From: Prostheceraeus crozeri
Lineage: Eukaryota; Platyhelminthes; Polycladida; Euryleptidae
Length of the DNA: 64,000 nucleotides
NCBI GenBank assembly: GCA_907163375.1
Contig: CAJQUW010000502.1
Span: 1 to 64,000 of the forward strand
Direction: 5' to 3'
Below are positions 18,340 through 27,153 of this stretch, piece by piece. Position numbers and translations under genes: made by a program. The notes under the pieces were generated by a model that was not told the DNA's origin, ran no database searches, and saw nothing but the letters and a program-made list of their open reading frames with translations. The first letter of the stretch is position 1, and each line of letters starts with the position of its first letter.

Positions 18340-19463
18340 TATCAAACCACGACTAGTCCAATGAGTTCACCTCTTTCACTTATCTTATGTGAACTATATA
18401 TGCAGTATTTCGAGTTGAGATTGTCAACATTTTTTTTGGCAGATTCATACATGGTTACGATATGTGGATGATACCTATGTAGTAATGGATACTGATCATA
18501 TCAATGAGTTTCTATGTCATCTAAATTTGCTGGACGGTAACATCCGATTTACCTATGAGCATGAGATCCGTTGTGAATCACCTATGCTGGATGAGATGAT
18601 TTCACGTCACGAGGATCATCCTCTTTCCCTTGATGTTTTCCGGAAGCCAACAAAGTCAAATACAGTAGAACCTCCATATTACGGACACCGTCGGGACTGC
18701 GCCTTAGTGTCCGCATTTTAGAGGTGTCCGCAATATGGAGTTACCGGTGATGATGCGAACATTATTCGGGACTGAGCTTAACTGTCCGTAATACGGAGGT
18801 GTCCGCTGTATAGAATGTCCGCAATAGGAGGTTCCACTGTATCTATTTTCATCTAATCATCCTCATCACATCAAGCTGGTTGTCGTCAATGGTCTAGTGA
18901 GAAGGGCTAGAGAAGTTTGTTCCGGTGATCTGCTGTAGAGGGAGCTTAAATTTTTCTGCGAATTTTCGACGACAATGGATATCCAAGAAAATTTGTACAG
19001 CGATCATATCGTGCTATAAATGGTGAAAATACAGATTCCGCTTCCAATGTTGATGGAGACCGGAGCTGTCGCATGATGCTTCCGCATCTTAAAGTATTCA
19101 CTGATAAAATACGAAGGCTGCTTTTGAGTCATGGGATACAAACTTTATTTCAACCAAATATTAAGTCTGTGGAATTGTCTCACTAAAGTCAGTGAAAATG
19201 TCTCTGATGTAAATACGAGCAATATTGTCGACAAAACAAACTGTAAGGATTGTGATCAATTTTACATAGGAGAAAGTGGAAGGAAACTAAGTACACGTGT
19301 GGATGAGCATAAACGTGATGCTCGTGACATTCGTTTCACTTCAGTAGAATCTGAGCAGAGCATACTCATACCAATTGTCATCAACTCAATTTCGAGGCAT
19401 CTATCATCGCCAGAAAGACTTCCGAAGAAGAAACCAGAAAGAAGTGATACATATTTCAGCTAG
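18340..19463 (+). pseudogene. Penelope-like retroelement remnant (RT plus GIY-YIG)
   Basis: Fragments in order match a Penelope-like element. SPMSSPLSLILCELYM lies near 18350-18405, followed by the RT catalytic RYVDDTYVVMD at about 18457, SLDVFRKPTKSN near 18630, and HHIKLVVVNGLVRRA after an insertion. At 19230-19330 CDQFYIGESGRKLSTRVDEH is the GIY-YIG endonuclease. Several frame changes and stops break it. A small TIR element (18663-18839) splits the RT region after FRKPTKSN. It is unrelated in sequence detail to the three GIY-YIG units at 23-26 kb. Confidence 0.75.
18663..18839. mobile_element. 177-bp TIR element inserted in the Penelope RT
   Basis: Ends CAGTAGAACCTCC and GGAGGTTCCACTG are inverted repeats of each other with one mismatch, flanked by TA on both sides, as for a pogo/Tc1-type miniature element. 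Internal copies of GTCCG(C/T)AAT(A/-) recur. It interrupts the reverse transcriptase at an otherwise continuous position, so it is younger than the Penelope copy. Confidence 0.75.
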
Positions 19464-20100
19464 CCGAGATTTCTTCTTGGTTGAGTTGTGGATAATCATA
19501 TAGCCTACTATTGCCAGGATGCCGTGGCTGCAAGAAGTACTTTCATCAGATTTTTGAATTTTGTTTAGATGCATTTCAACAAATTGGATTTATTGATTGA
19601 AGTGTTAGCTCTGTCGGAGCGCAACGCAAAACTTGGTTAGAAAATTAAGATATTCTCATGTTTCGAACGGGCTAGAGACTGAAAATTTTCACATATCATC
19701 CTCTTCTTCGTAACATAAAACACGACACATTTCGGTTTTTAAGAGCACGAAAATCCCGGACTTAACTACAATGGATCAATTACATGAGCCTTGCTGACTT
19801 GTAAGCCTCAACGTACTGGTACCTGGTGCGTTCGATAGGGAAAAGAAATCAGAAGAAGAATAAGTATGGTATATTAAAACGATTTATTTCCCCTATAATT
19901 GTTCAAGCTCATAATGTAAGTGGATCAATAATTTGTATGTCTTTGAAATAACGAGCAGGAAATGTGCAATTCTCTTAGGAATTCGTGTTCCGCCTGCGGC
20001 GTTTAACCAAATCCATCATTCTCTCAGTTCTGAATTACCTTTTCAATACACGCTAATGAGCAAGTCTTTTTTTATTGACACCTAATAATTAGGGAAATGC
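19464..20100. other. Interval without recognised genes
   Basis: I see no gene, RNA or clear repeat here. The end (20092-20100) is the CTAATAATT duplication flanking the hAT-like element. Confidence 0.5.
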
Positions 20101-21822
20101 GAATCGACAAATTTTGAGTCGAGTCGAATCTCAAATCGAATCGGATCGTGATTCGCGAATCGAATCGAATAGAATCATGGAAAACTTAAATAGGCTATTT
20201 GAGCACGTTTGAACGTGGGATTTACTGCTAGCCATTAAGAAAATAGGCCCATCTAATAGGACCTAATAATTATGTAATTTACCGGGCTATTGAAAGATAG
20301 AATGACTCCTTGGCACTCATTAAGAAATGGGACTTTTTTTGTTATAACATCAATTTTCATAAAAGATGAATTTTTAATAATAATTCCCCGAACATTTTTT
20401 AATGCCAAGTGAATGTGCACATGAGACGTTGATTGCTCATGTCGCCTAACCGCCTTACTCAAGGAGCTGAGGCTACTATATCCCCTCCCTGTCCAGACCA
20501 CATTTTCTCGAGAAAAAGGAGGAAGGGAAACAGTTTCCTGCGTTTCTCACGGCTGGTCAGCCACTCGTGTGTTTGAAATTCTGATGCATTAAAATGTCTT
20601 GTGTCATTTTTATAAATGTTGGTAAATTATTATTTAGGATGCGCCGAAGGACTCGTAGGTACGGAGAAGACGTCACTGCCTGTAAGTGCAGTGTAGTTTT
20701 ATGTTGGGGATTGGGTTTATGTCCTCAAGTTTACAGAAGAGAGTCCTCTGGAAATGTAGCCTCAATCAGTTGCTCCTAAACTTAAACCTGAGCCAGAGAG
20801 AGTAACAATTTTCATGAACTAACAATCAGCAGATTCTACCATCTCTATCGCAAATTGCAGATCAGAAAACAAAATTAGAATTTTGTAGCAATCCATTAAT
20901 GCCTACAACCTCACATGTCATCGCTGTCTGTAATGAGTGTCTAAATTATTCAAGACGATATCAAAATAAATCAAATATTTTATTATTTATTTTGTACCCG
21001 TTGTCTTTTATGAATAGTATCATTTGTCATAGCTTCCATGCCTTCATTGATGACTTCTTTCATTGTGTCTGCAAATTGTGTCCCTTTTCCGTTAATCAAT
21101 AATTGTAAACGCTCATCAAATATTTTATGTAAATTTCTACGTAATTCTGTCATTCAAGAAGACTTTGAGCACTATAATGTACAACTAATTATTGTAGTCT
21201 TGAAATTGGCAGCTTGCAAATTGAAAATAAATGAAGCAGGAAATCAAGTCGCATATTTTCTTATTTGCTTGATGTCCTGTCTGAGTTTCGTTTCCTTGCG
21301 TCACGACCGACTTTAAGTAAGAGTTCCTGTTTTAGGATGTGTTCTATAATACATTGTTCTAGTAAACAACGTGTGGTGGGCCTAAGATTCCTGACGAAGG
21401 ACAGTCTGAAAAATTCGTCTTACAGCCATTGTAGGTTACAAGCTTATGAGCCTTCAAGTGGTCCATTTACAAATATACTTTAAATTAGTTAATATGAAGT
21501 ATACCGGACTCGGTCAGAAGGTTGGACCGAGTACGAGGACCTGATCTGAGCAACGTGTGGTACACAGAGTAATTATGAATGAGCTGATGATATGACTAGC
21601 TCCTGTTCAGCAACCGACTTTCAGTGAGAATCCAGCATCACAAACATATTGCAATGCCAAATTGCAGTCGCAACGAATGAGAAGAGGCTATAAATAAAAA
21701 GAAAATAGCTGACATTATTTTTGTCTAGCCGACGTTGCCAGATTCGAATTTTTTCGAATCGAATCACGAATCGGCCGCGGATTCACGAATCGAATCGAAT
21801 CTCGAAGCTTCGCAAGTGCCAG
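20101..21822. mobile_element. hAT-like non-autonomous element with GAATCGAATC subterminal repeats
   Basis: CTAATAATT occurs directly before 20101 and directly after 21822, fitting an 8-9 bp target duplication. Both ends carry arrays of GAATCGAATC-type words (20120-20175 and 21745-21805) in inverted arrangement, and the left end begins TAGGGAAATGCGAATC against a right end that reads inward CTGGCACTTGCGAAGC. No transposase frame is present inside. The terminal inverted repeats are poor, so superfamily assignment rests on the target duplication and subterminal repeats. Confidence 0.5.
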
Positions 21823-21831
21823 CTAATAATT

Positions 21832-22750
21832 TAGGGTATTCCTATATTTTTTATTCCATATTTGCACGAAATACGAGAATGACCATTTCCATCATCAAAT
21901 CCGCGGATCCGCGGTACCGTTCTGCTACCTACCATTAAGAGCATGTAAACGTAATATAATTTGACACTATCTACACACGTTTTGTGATACACATATTGCA
22001 AACTGCTCTTTAAACATTTAAAAAATGATTGCCGGCAACTTATTCATTCAGTTCAAATCCTATTTTATCTCATATAAAGTTTCCAGAATCCTATATTCTA
22101 GCCTGTATGAATTTTGGAATTGTTGCGTGTTCCTCAACCTATCTATTGTAAAATTATTCCAGATTTTGAATAATTTTACTACATGGATTAGTTTACACAA
22201 CACGTGGAGCTTAGAGCTGCAGTGAATGATAGATTTCAATGCAAGCTAGGGCTTACTACCCGAACATTTGACAGTGGATCGTGGATGATTATTTGACAAG
22301 CTAACTGCGCGCGATAAATTTTGATTGACGTTGTAGAGGTACAGCAACACTCCCACTTGGTCTTGGGACACTCACTGAAATAAAATATTGATGACAACTT
22401 TGGCGAGCTAATTGTTCCGGACTCTTATACGTCAGCTCGCAGTCATCTAAACTCAAAAGATATGATTTTGAACTGTAGTGGAGAGAGTTCTCAATTCACA
22501 TCGCAAATCATTAGTATTCCCTCACAAGTAAAGAAGTAAATCTCACTTCAGTGGATCACTTTAAATCAACTTTTCACGTTGCGGAAGCACATTTCGTGAC
22601 ATTAGCACTCAGTGATGATACTTCTTCAAATTGCTCATCTCAGAACTTTTATAGCTAGAAAACATCGATTATATTGGAACTTAGAACTCGTTGAACGCTT
22701 AAAGCTTTCTTGTGAATGCGGGATATATACTACTAAAAAATTCACTTACG
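21832..22750. other. Interval without recognised genes
   Basis: AT-rich sequence without a supportable gene. Short ORFs here have no family motifs. Confidence 0.5.
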
Positions 22751-22805
22751 GGGGCTCGTACTGACGAGCCCTGGTAGGGCGAAACGCAGCGTCTACGGCT
22801 GCCTA
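22751..22805 (+). ncRNA. Type I hammerhead ribozyme
   Basis: All conserved parts are present in order. Core CTGACGA lies at 22761-22767; stem II is GCCC/GGGC with loop TGGTA (22768-22780); GAAA is at 22781-22784. Stem III is ACGC/GCGT with a single-base loop, ending at cleavage nucleotide C17 = 22793 (GTC). Stem I pairs CGTA (22757-22760) with TACG (22794-22797), extended by weaker pairs with internal loops as in natural tertiary-contact ribozymes. Every invariant core nucleotide is intact, so self-cleavage is expected. Similar ribozymes are known in Penelope-like elements and retrozymes, and Penelope-derived units begin 180 bp away. No second copy was found nearby. Confidence 0.9.
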
Positions 22806-22964
22806 GGAATTTTCGCGCTTATTTTGTTCAAGTCTGAGGAAATCTATTCCATGCACAGGCGAACTGGCTCTCTGCAATCTTTATGATTGTATTCAGTAAT
22901 TCACATTTTTTTTATCTTTTGTTGCATGAATCACGAACCTGTATGCATACCATTGAATTTGGGA

Positions 22965-22985
22965 ATATATATATATATATATATA
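22965..22985. repeat. (TA)n tract left of Penelope unit 1
   Basis: About ten TA repeats directly abut the left inverted repeat of the first GIY-YIG unit. Confidence 0.9.
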
Positions 22986-23042
22986 GAATAAATTAAATCC
23001 CACAGGTCATCAAGAAAAAAGCTTTGATTTGTTTCAGTGCCC

Positions 23043-23077
23043 GACCGGTTTCACTTGGTCACCTCCAAGCTTTTCAA
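23043..23077 (-). ncRNA. Hammerhead-like motif in the left arm of unit 1
   Basis: This is the inverted copy of the motif at 23801-23835, on the opposite strand: TTGAAAA core, six-base-pair stem II, GAAA, ACCGGT, C. Confidence 0.4.
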
Positions 23078-23341
23078 GGGCTATACTTATAATGAATTCA
23101 AATAATCATAACATAGGCTACACATACATAGTAAGTGAAGTACATAAATGTCATGGATGAAAATAAAATTGAAAATGCCACAGACATCGTCAAGTGTAGG
23201 TGAAAATCATTGGTCACGATTAAGTGAAGGTCTTATCGTCAGCCTCCATCTCTTTTACGAATTCTATCAAACAATAATCGTACAATACTGAAAGGTGTAA
23301 CAAAATGCGGAGATTCACGTTGTCAATAACGCAACAACTAA

Positions 23342-23671
23342 GTGAAAACTTTCTGGATTAAACACAACATGAACTGTAACTCAAAGGACTTGATCTACGT
23401 GCTTCAATGTAGAGGTTGCCACGCCCTATATGTTGGCCAGACGGGTGACACATTGAGATCCAGGACTCGAGTTCACAGGCAACAAGTGAAGGACAGAAAC
23501 TATAGGGTGCTATTTGTAAGCAAGCACATCTCTTCATGCTCACAGAGTGATCCTCCCTTCAGCATAATCCCAATTTTAAAGCTGCCCCCTAACTGTGATC
23601 GAGCTTATAGGGAGAATAAAGAAAAATGGTGTATTAGTGTTATAAGACCTTCACTTAATCGTGACCAATGA
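23342..23671 (+). pseudogene. GIY-YIG endonuclease domain of a Penelope-like element (C-terminal fragment)
   Basis: The 109-residue frame carries LIYVLQCRGCHALYVGQTGDTLRSRTRVHRQQV, split here as the LIYVLQC strand, the LYVGQTG (YIG-type) turn and the catalytic Arg in TLRSRTRVH, plus a downstream Glu-containing helix (RAYRENKEKW). Upstream, the same frame reads ILKGVTKCGDSRCQ, the Cys-rich Penelope linker, but two stops separate it from the domain. RT is absent. The last codons lie in the right inverted repeat. Confidence 0.75.
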
Positions 23672-23800
23672 TTTTCACCTACACTTGACGATGTCTGTGG
23701 CATTTTCAATTTTATTTTCATCCATGACATTTATGTACTTCACTTACTATGTATGTGTAGCCTATGTTATGATTATTTGAATTCATTATAAGTATAGCCC

Positions 23801-23835
23801 TTGAAAAGCTTGGAGGTGACCAAGTGAAACCGGTC
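23801..23835 (+). ncRNA. Hammerhead-like motif with U3-A8 core, unit 1
   Basis: In hammerhead numbering: TTGAAAA (23801-23807) stands for CUGANGA. Stem II is GCTTGG/CCAAGT (23808-23825), followed by GAAA (23826-23829), palindromic stem III ACCGGT, and C17 at 23835. The only core departures are C3 to U and G8 to A, which keep a Watson-Crick pair. It lies just 3' of the GIY-YIG frame in sense orientation. Confidence 0.45.
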
Positions 23836-23927
23836 GGGCACTGAAACAAATCAAAGCTTTTTTCTTGATGACCTGTGGGATTTAATTTATTCTATATTTT
23901 TATCCATTTCTGAATTTTCTGTTATAC

Positions 23928-23928
<1 letters not shown>

Positions 23929-23960
<32 letters not shown>
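23929..23960. repeat. (TA)n tract between Penelope units 1 and 2
   Basis: Sixteen TA repeats directly abut the left end of unit 2. Confidence 0.9.
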
Positions 23961-23963
<3 letters not shown>

Positions 23964-24006
23964 AAAAATGATCCCCAAAGAAAACACAGTATCAAATAAA
24001 ATCCCC

Positions 24007-24040
24007 GACCGGTTTCACTTCATTCTCAGAAGCTTGTCAA
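24007..24040 (-). ncRNA. Hammerhead-like motif in the left arm of unit 2
   Basis: Inverted copy of the motif at 24871-24904, with TTGACAA, a GCTTC/GAAGT stem II, GAAA and ACCGGT. Confidence 0.4.
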
Positions 24041-24064
24041 GGGAATGATTTATTAATTAAATCT

Positions 24065-24829
24065 ATGTACATACATAAAATTCAAACTGAAATAGCATTC
24101 AGCGCAGGCTTCAGCAACTCAATGATAATAATCAATCAACTAATCGATCGCCAAGTTGAACGTGCCAAAAACGTACTTAATGCCAGACCTAGTGACAGAA
24201 ACACGTCTGCTATCAATGATGACGCTATTCCTTTTGTATGCACCTTTAATAAGAACGATCCAAATCTATATTCGAAGGTGGTCGCTCAAGCCTATAACAG
24301 TCTTAGATTGATGGAACCCTTTAAGCAGACTAGAATGGTTCGGTCTTTCAGGCAACCTAGGTCCCTCCTGAATATCTTGAGTAATAACAATAGAAGGACT
24401 ATAACTGGGATTACTAAGTGTGAAGAACCTAGGTGCGGTTGCTGTGATATCTTAGTAACGGGAAAAACCATCCAATTTAAGGTTGGTAATTCCGAAAGAA
24501 ACTTTGAGGTAAAGCGTAATCTCAGTTGTACTTCGAAGAATGTTATTTATTTTATTAGGTGCCTAGGTTGCCAAGAATTCTATATAGGTCCGACCGGAGA
24601 TATTTTCAGGAACAGGCTCACAGTACATAGGCAGCAAATGTTTCGTCCAGAGTATAGGATCTTAGGCATGAGCAAGCACATAGCTTCTTGTGGGAGTTCA
24701 TTATCAAAGAAATTTGAGGCTGCTCCTCTCTATCAGATGTCACCGTCGAAAACCAAAGTTGATAGGGAAGCTATGGAACGCCGTATCATTGAGTTGCTGA
24801 AACCTGCGCTGAATGCTATTTCAGTTTGA
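24065..24829 (+). CDS. Penelope thumb/linker plus GIY-YIG endonuclease, RT core missing
   Basis: The uninterrupted 254-codon frame matches the C-terminal third of a Penelope protein. The segment IPFVCTFNKNDPNLYSKVV and SFRQPRSLLNILSNN is the post-RT thumb/linker, KCEEPRCGCC the Cys-rich linker, and VIYFIRCLGCQEFYIGPTGD the GIY-YIG core, followed by the catalytic Arg (FRNRLTVHRQQ), SKHI and Glu (DREAMERRIIELLKP). The YIGPTG turn has Pro where Gln or Glu is common. The first 20 codons lie in the left inverted repeat, antisense to the C-terminal codons, so the natural start is probably lost with the RT. The long open frame suggests a fairly recent copy. Confidence 0.7.
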   Translation: MYIHKIQTEIAFSAGFSNSMIIINQLIDRQVERAKNVLNARPSDRNTSAINDDAIPFVCTFNKNDPNLYSKVVAQAYNSLRLMEPFKQTRMVRSFRQPRSLLNILSNNNRRTITGITKCEEPRCGCCDILVTGKTIQFKVGNSERNFEVKRNLSCTSKNVIYFIRCLGCQEFYIGPTGDIFRNRLTVHRQQMFRPEYRILGMSKHIASCGSSLSKKFEAAPLYQMSPSKTKVDREAMERRIIELLKPALNAISV

Positions 24830-24870
24830 ATTTTATGTATGTACATAGATTTAATTAATAAATCATTCCC

Positions 24871-24904
24871 TTGACAAGCTTCTGAGAATGAAGTGAAACC
24901 GGTC
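24871..24904 (+). ncRNA. Hammerhead-like motif with U3-A8 core, unit 2
   Basis: TTGACAA (24871-24877) replaces CUGANGA. Stem II is GCTTC/GAAGT with a 7-base loop, then GAAA at 24895-24898, stem III ACCGGT and C17 at 24904. It lies 41 bp after the endonuclease stop in sense orientation. Stem II differs from unit 1 but pairs equally well. Confidence 0.45.
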
Positions 24905-24982
24905 GGGGATTTTATTTGATACTGTGTTTTCTTTGGGGATCATTTTTGGATATAATTCAAACATCTTGATTTGTCTTATTTA

Positions 24983-24987
<5 letters not shown>

Positions 24988-25028
<41 letters not shown>
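24988..25028. repeat. (TA)n tract between Penelope units 2 and 3
   Basis: About twenty AT repeats; 25 bp of unmatched sequence separates it from the paired arm of unit 3. Confidence 0.9.
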
Positions 25029-25030
<2 letters not shown>

Positions 25031-25085
25031 TGGTGAACAATGCCCGTAAATTTGATAAATCAAAACGAATTGATTTCTGATGCAC

Positions 25086-25119
25086 TACATGTTTCAGCAT
25101 GTGCACATGCCATCTTCAG
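25086..25119 (-). ncRNA. Hammerhead-like motif with CTGAAGA core, unit 3
   Basis: On the minus strand: CTGAAGA, one bulged T, stem II GGCATGT/ACATGCT with a GC loop, GAAA, palindromic stem III ACATGT, and A at position 17. It lies downstream of the endonuclease stop in sense orientation. The right-arm copy at 26175-26206 keeps the same parts with one mismatch in stem II. The bulge makes activity less certain than for the ribozyme at 22751. Confidence 0.45.
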
Positions 25120-25285
25120 GTGAACAAAAGACTGTTTGACATTTTATCACTTAAATACAAAATCGAGACATATCGGATGATGATCACTTTTCATACAATT
25201 CAACATTTATGGCGTCACGTTGTCTGGTCTCTTGCGTCAAGTCAAACAATAAAAGCAGTGAAATACAATAAAACAATAAAACTAT

Positions 25286-26074
25286 TTACAGATTCAGGCA
25301 TAGAGATATAGAGCTTCCCCGTTCATTCATCAGGTGGTCAATATTTGATTTCTTCAACAGGATAGATTCTAGAATTCTTGGATAGTACGTGCTAGAGACA
25401 ATTTTGAAATTTCCTTTCTGAGGAGGATGAATGTGCATACTGATTTCAGTGGGCGTTGGATAGCTCTTCAGATGCTCATTCATTCTCGTCACCAGATGCC
25501 GAACTGAACTACCGATGTAGCACTTGTCACAGTGCTCACACATGTATTTGTAGACAATGTTAGATTTGAGTTCGGACGGCACTTTGTCTTTATTGGAGAA
25601 GAACATGCTAGTTTTCATAGTTTTGAAAACAGGACGAATTTTGACATTCGGAGGAATAATTTTGTTGATCTCTTTGATATGATTCAATAAATTGTTCTCG
25701 CCTTCAGCAATGAAGGGGAAGCTCCAATTGAGTATGCGACACTCTAGTGGATCTGAATTTTGAGTGAGAGTCCGGTTCTCATGTCTCGCCTCAACATCTT
25801 TGCGAACGCGAGTAATTTCATATTCAGTGAAGCCATTTTTTTGAAAAATATTGCTGATGATAGAAACGGATTTTTGATAATTTCTGAAGTTGGAATTTAT
25901 TCTCAAAGCACGGTCAAAAAGAGATCTCATGGCGGCGAAGCGGTATCGCTTAGGTGAATACGCCGAATTAGGAGTATAGATACCGGTATTGGTTTCTTTC
26001 AGCTGCCAGGCAGTATGCAAACCATCATCATCAGCTCTGGTGACAATGGTGTCAAGACGCAAGAGACCAGACAA
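25286..26074 (-). CDS. Penelope thumb/linker plus GIY-YIG endonuclease, minus strand
   Basis: The open frame of 262 codons begins inside the right inverted repeat. NTGIYTPNSAYSPKRYRF at about 29-47 is the post-catalytic RT segment of Penelope-like elements (normally T-G-x-Y-x-x-x-x-S-x-x-P). Next comes the thumb (MRSLFDRALRI), a linker (IIPPNVKIRPVFKT), then NIVYKYMCEHCDKCYIGSSVR, the GIY-YIG core, with Arg in LVTRMNEHL and Glu in RILESILLKKS. The RT palm with YxDD is absent. No stops interrupt it. Confidence 0.7.
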   Translation of the reverse strand: MSGLLRLDTIVTRADDDGLHTAWQLKETNTGIYTPNSAYSPKRYRFAAMRSLFDRALRINSNFRNYQKSVSIISNIFQKNGFTEYEITRVRKDVEARHENRTLTQNSDPLECRILNWSFPFIAEGENNLLNHIKEINKIIPPNVKIRPVFKTMKTSMFFSNKDKVPSELKSNIVYKYMCEHCDKCYIGSSVRHLVTRMNEHLKSYPTPTEISMHIHPPQKGNFKIVSSTYYPRILESILLKKSNIDHLMNERGSSISLCLNL

Positions 26075-26238
26075 CGTGACGCCATAAATGTTGAATTGTA
26101 TGAAAAGTGATCATCATCCGATATGTCTCGATTTTGTATTTAAGTGAATAAATGTCAAACAGTCTTTAGTTCACCTGAAGATGGCATGTACACGCTGAAA
26201 CATGTAATGCATCAAAAATCAATTCGTTTTGATTTGTC

Positions 26239-26240
26239 AT

Positions 26241-26333
<93 letters not shown>

Positions 26334-26352
26334 ATTATATATATATATATAT
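26239..26352. repeat. Long (TA)n tract right of Penelope unit 3
   Basis: About 114 bp of nearly pure TA with a few AA/TT interruptions, directly joined to the right end of unit 3. Confidence 0.95.
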
Positions 26353-26690
26353 TGATATCAGTAGATACCGAGCTTTAACTACCTGAAGTATACAAAGTAT
26401 TATTGCTTAATCTTTCTAAATGCATAAAGACTCCGTTCACATGAGAAACTAGTGGCGCAGGGTTATCTGAATTCATTTAACGCATATTTTACACGTGACC
26501 CTAAACTTTTTTGAGTAGCATAGATATAAGAATATAACATCAATGCCCGTTTGGGTCATAATCTTGATAATCTGTTGCACGTATACTGTGTGGAAATTGA
26601 TTAATATCTAATGGCATAAGTTAACCAAATGTCTGACGATCAAAGCCTTAACCAACAGGTATAGAGACGGCTGTCATCGTCTCATCCCCG

Positions 26691-26790
26691 ACCGGCCGGT
26701 TTTAAATAAGCCGGCCATGGACCGGCCGGTTTTGAATACGCCGGTCGCCGATCGATCGGTTTTGATGACGCCGGCCACCGGCCCCGGCAG
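26691..26790 (+). repeat. 30-bp tandem repeat rich in CCGG
   Basis: Three units start at 26691, 26721 and 26751, exactly 30 bp apart, each (A)CCGGCCGGTTTT followed by ACGCCGG(C/T)C-like sequence, plus a partial fourth. It is strongly GC-rich in an AT-rich context. No spacers or cas genes, so not CRISPR. Confidence 0.75.
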
Positions 26791-27153
26791 GGTCCAACCC
26801 TATTGTATATACATTTAAGAGACAGAAGAAGAGTTCTTCAACACCCGGGCGTTGCAAGGTAAAAAGAAAATCCATTATTTTCTTCGAAAAGTACTGAATA
26901 TAAAAAAAAGAAAAATGACAAGACGACGTTTTGGCTTGTTCACGTTTTAGTCATGTCCGCACAGTATTAGGTTATAACTTGACACATGAAAAAAACTGAT
27001 TTAACAAGAAGCGGTCAGGCGGCGTCAATCGTTCATCGATAACGTATTTCAAAAATACTGAGCGAAATTTGATTCGATGACGAAGTTCGAAGAATTTTAA
27101 CCATTCCAGGAACTTAATTGTCTAACAAAATATAAGATATAAATGCAATATAT

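Larger units (their letters stand above)
22984..23896. mobile_element. Penelope-derived GIY-YIG unit 1 with 253-bp inverted ends
   Basis: The left end 22984-23236 and right end 23642-23896 are inverted copies at nearly full identity. They flank about 400 bp holding the GIY-YIG frame; the right arm includes its last ten codons. (TA)n borders the left end and lies 33 bp from the right end. Inverted arms that contain coding sequence argue for a fold-back copy of a Penelope 3' end (inverted pLTR) and not a classical cut-and-paste transposon. Confidence 0.8.
23957..24954. mobile_element. Penelope-derived GIY-YIG unit 2 with 171-bp inverted ends
   Basis: Arms 23957-24127 and 24784-24954 are inverted copies with very few differences, and the right arm covers the last 15 codons of the endonuclease frame. 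Both arms hold the hammerhead-like motif in opposite orientation. The left edge meets (TA)n directly; the next (TA)n tract begins 34 bp after the right edge. Confidence 0.85.
25054..26238. mobile_element. Penelope-derived GIY-YIG unit 3 with 185-bp inverted ends
   Basis: Arms 25054-25238 and 26056-26238 are inverted copies with a few differences. The gene inside runs on the minus strand, opposite to units 1 and 2. The right edge directly meets a long (TA)n tract. The arms carry a hammerhead-like motif with the normal C3-G8 core. Its arms are unrelated in sequence to those of units 1 and 2 apart from that motif, so the three units come from different families. Confidence 0.85.

Noticed and set aside
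22984-26238. Three new DNA transposons with TIRs and a single GIY-YIG gene
   Set aside because: The proteins are the thumb/linker and endonuclease parts of Penelope-like elements, and the inverted arms include coding ends, so fold-back retroelement copies explain them better.
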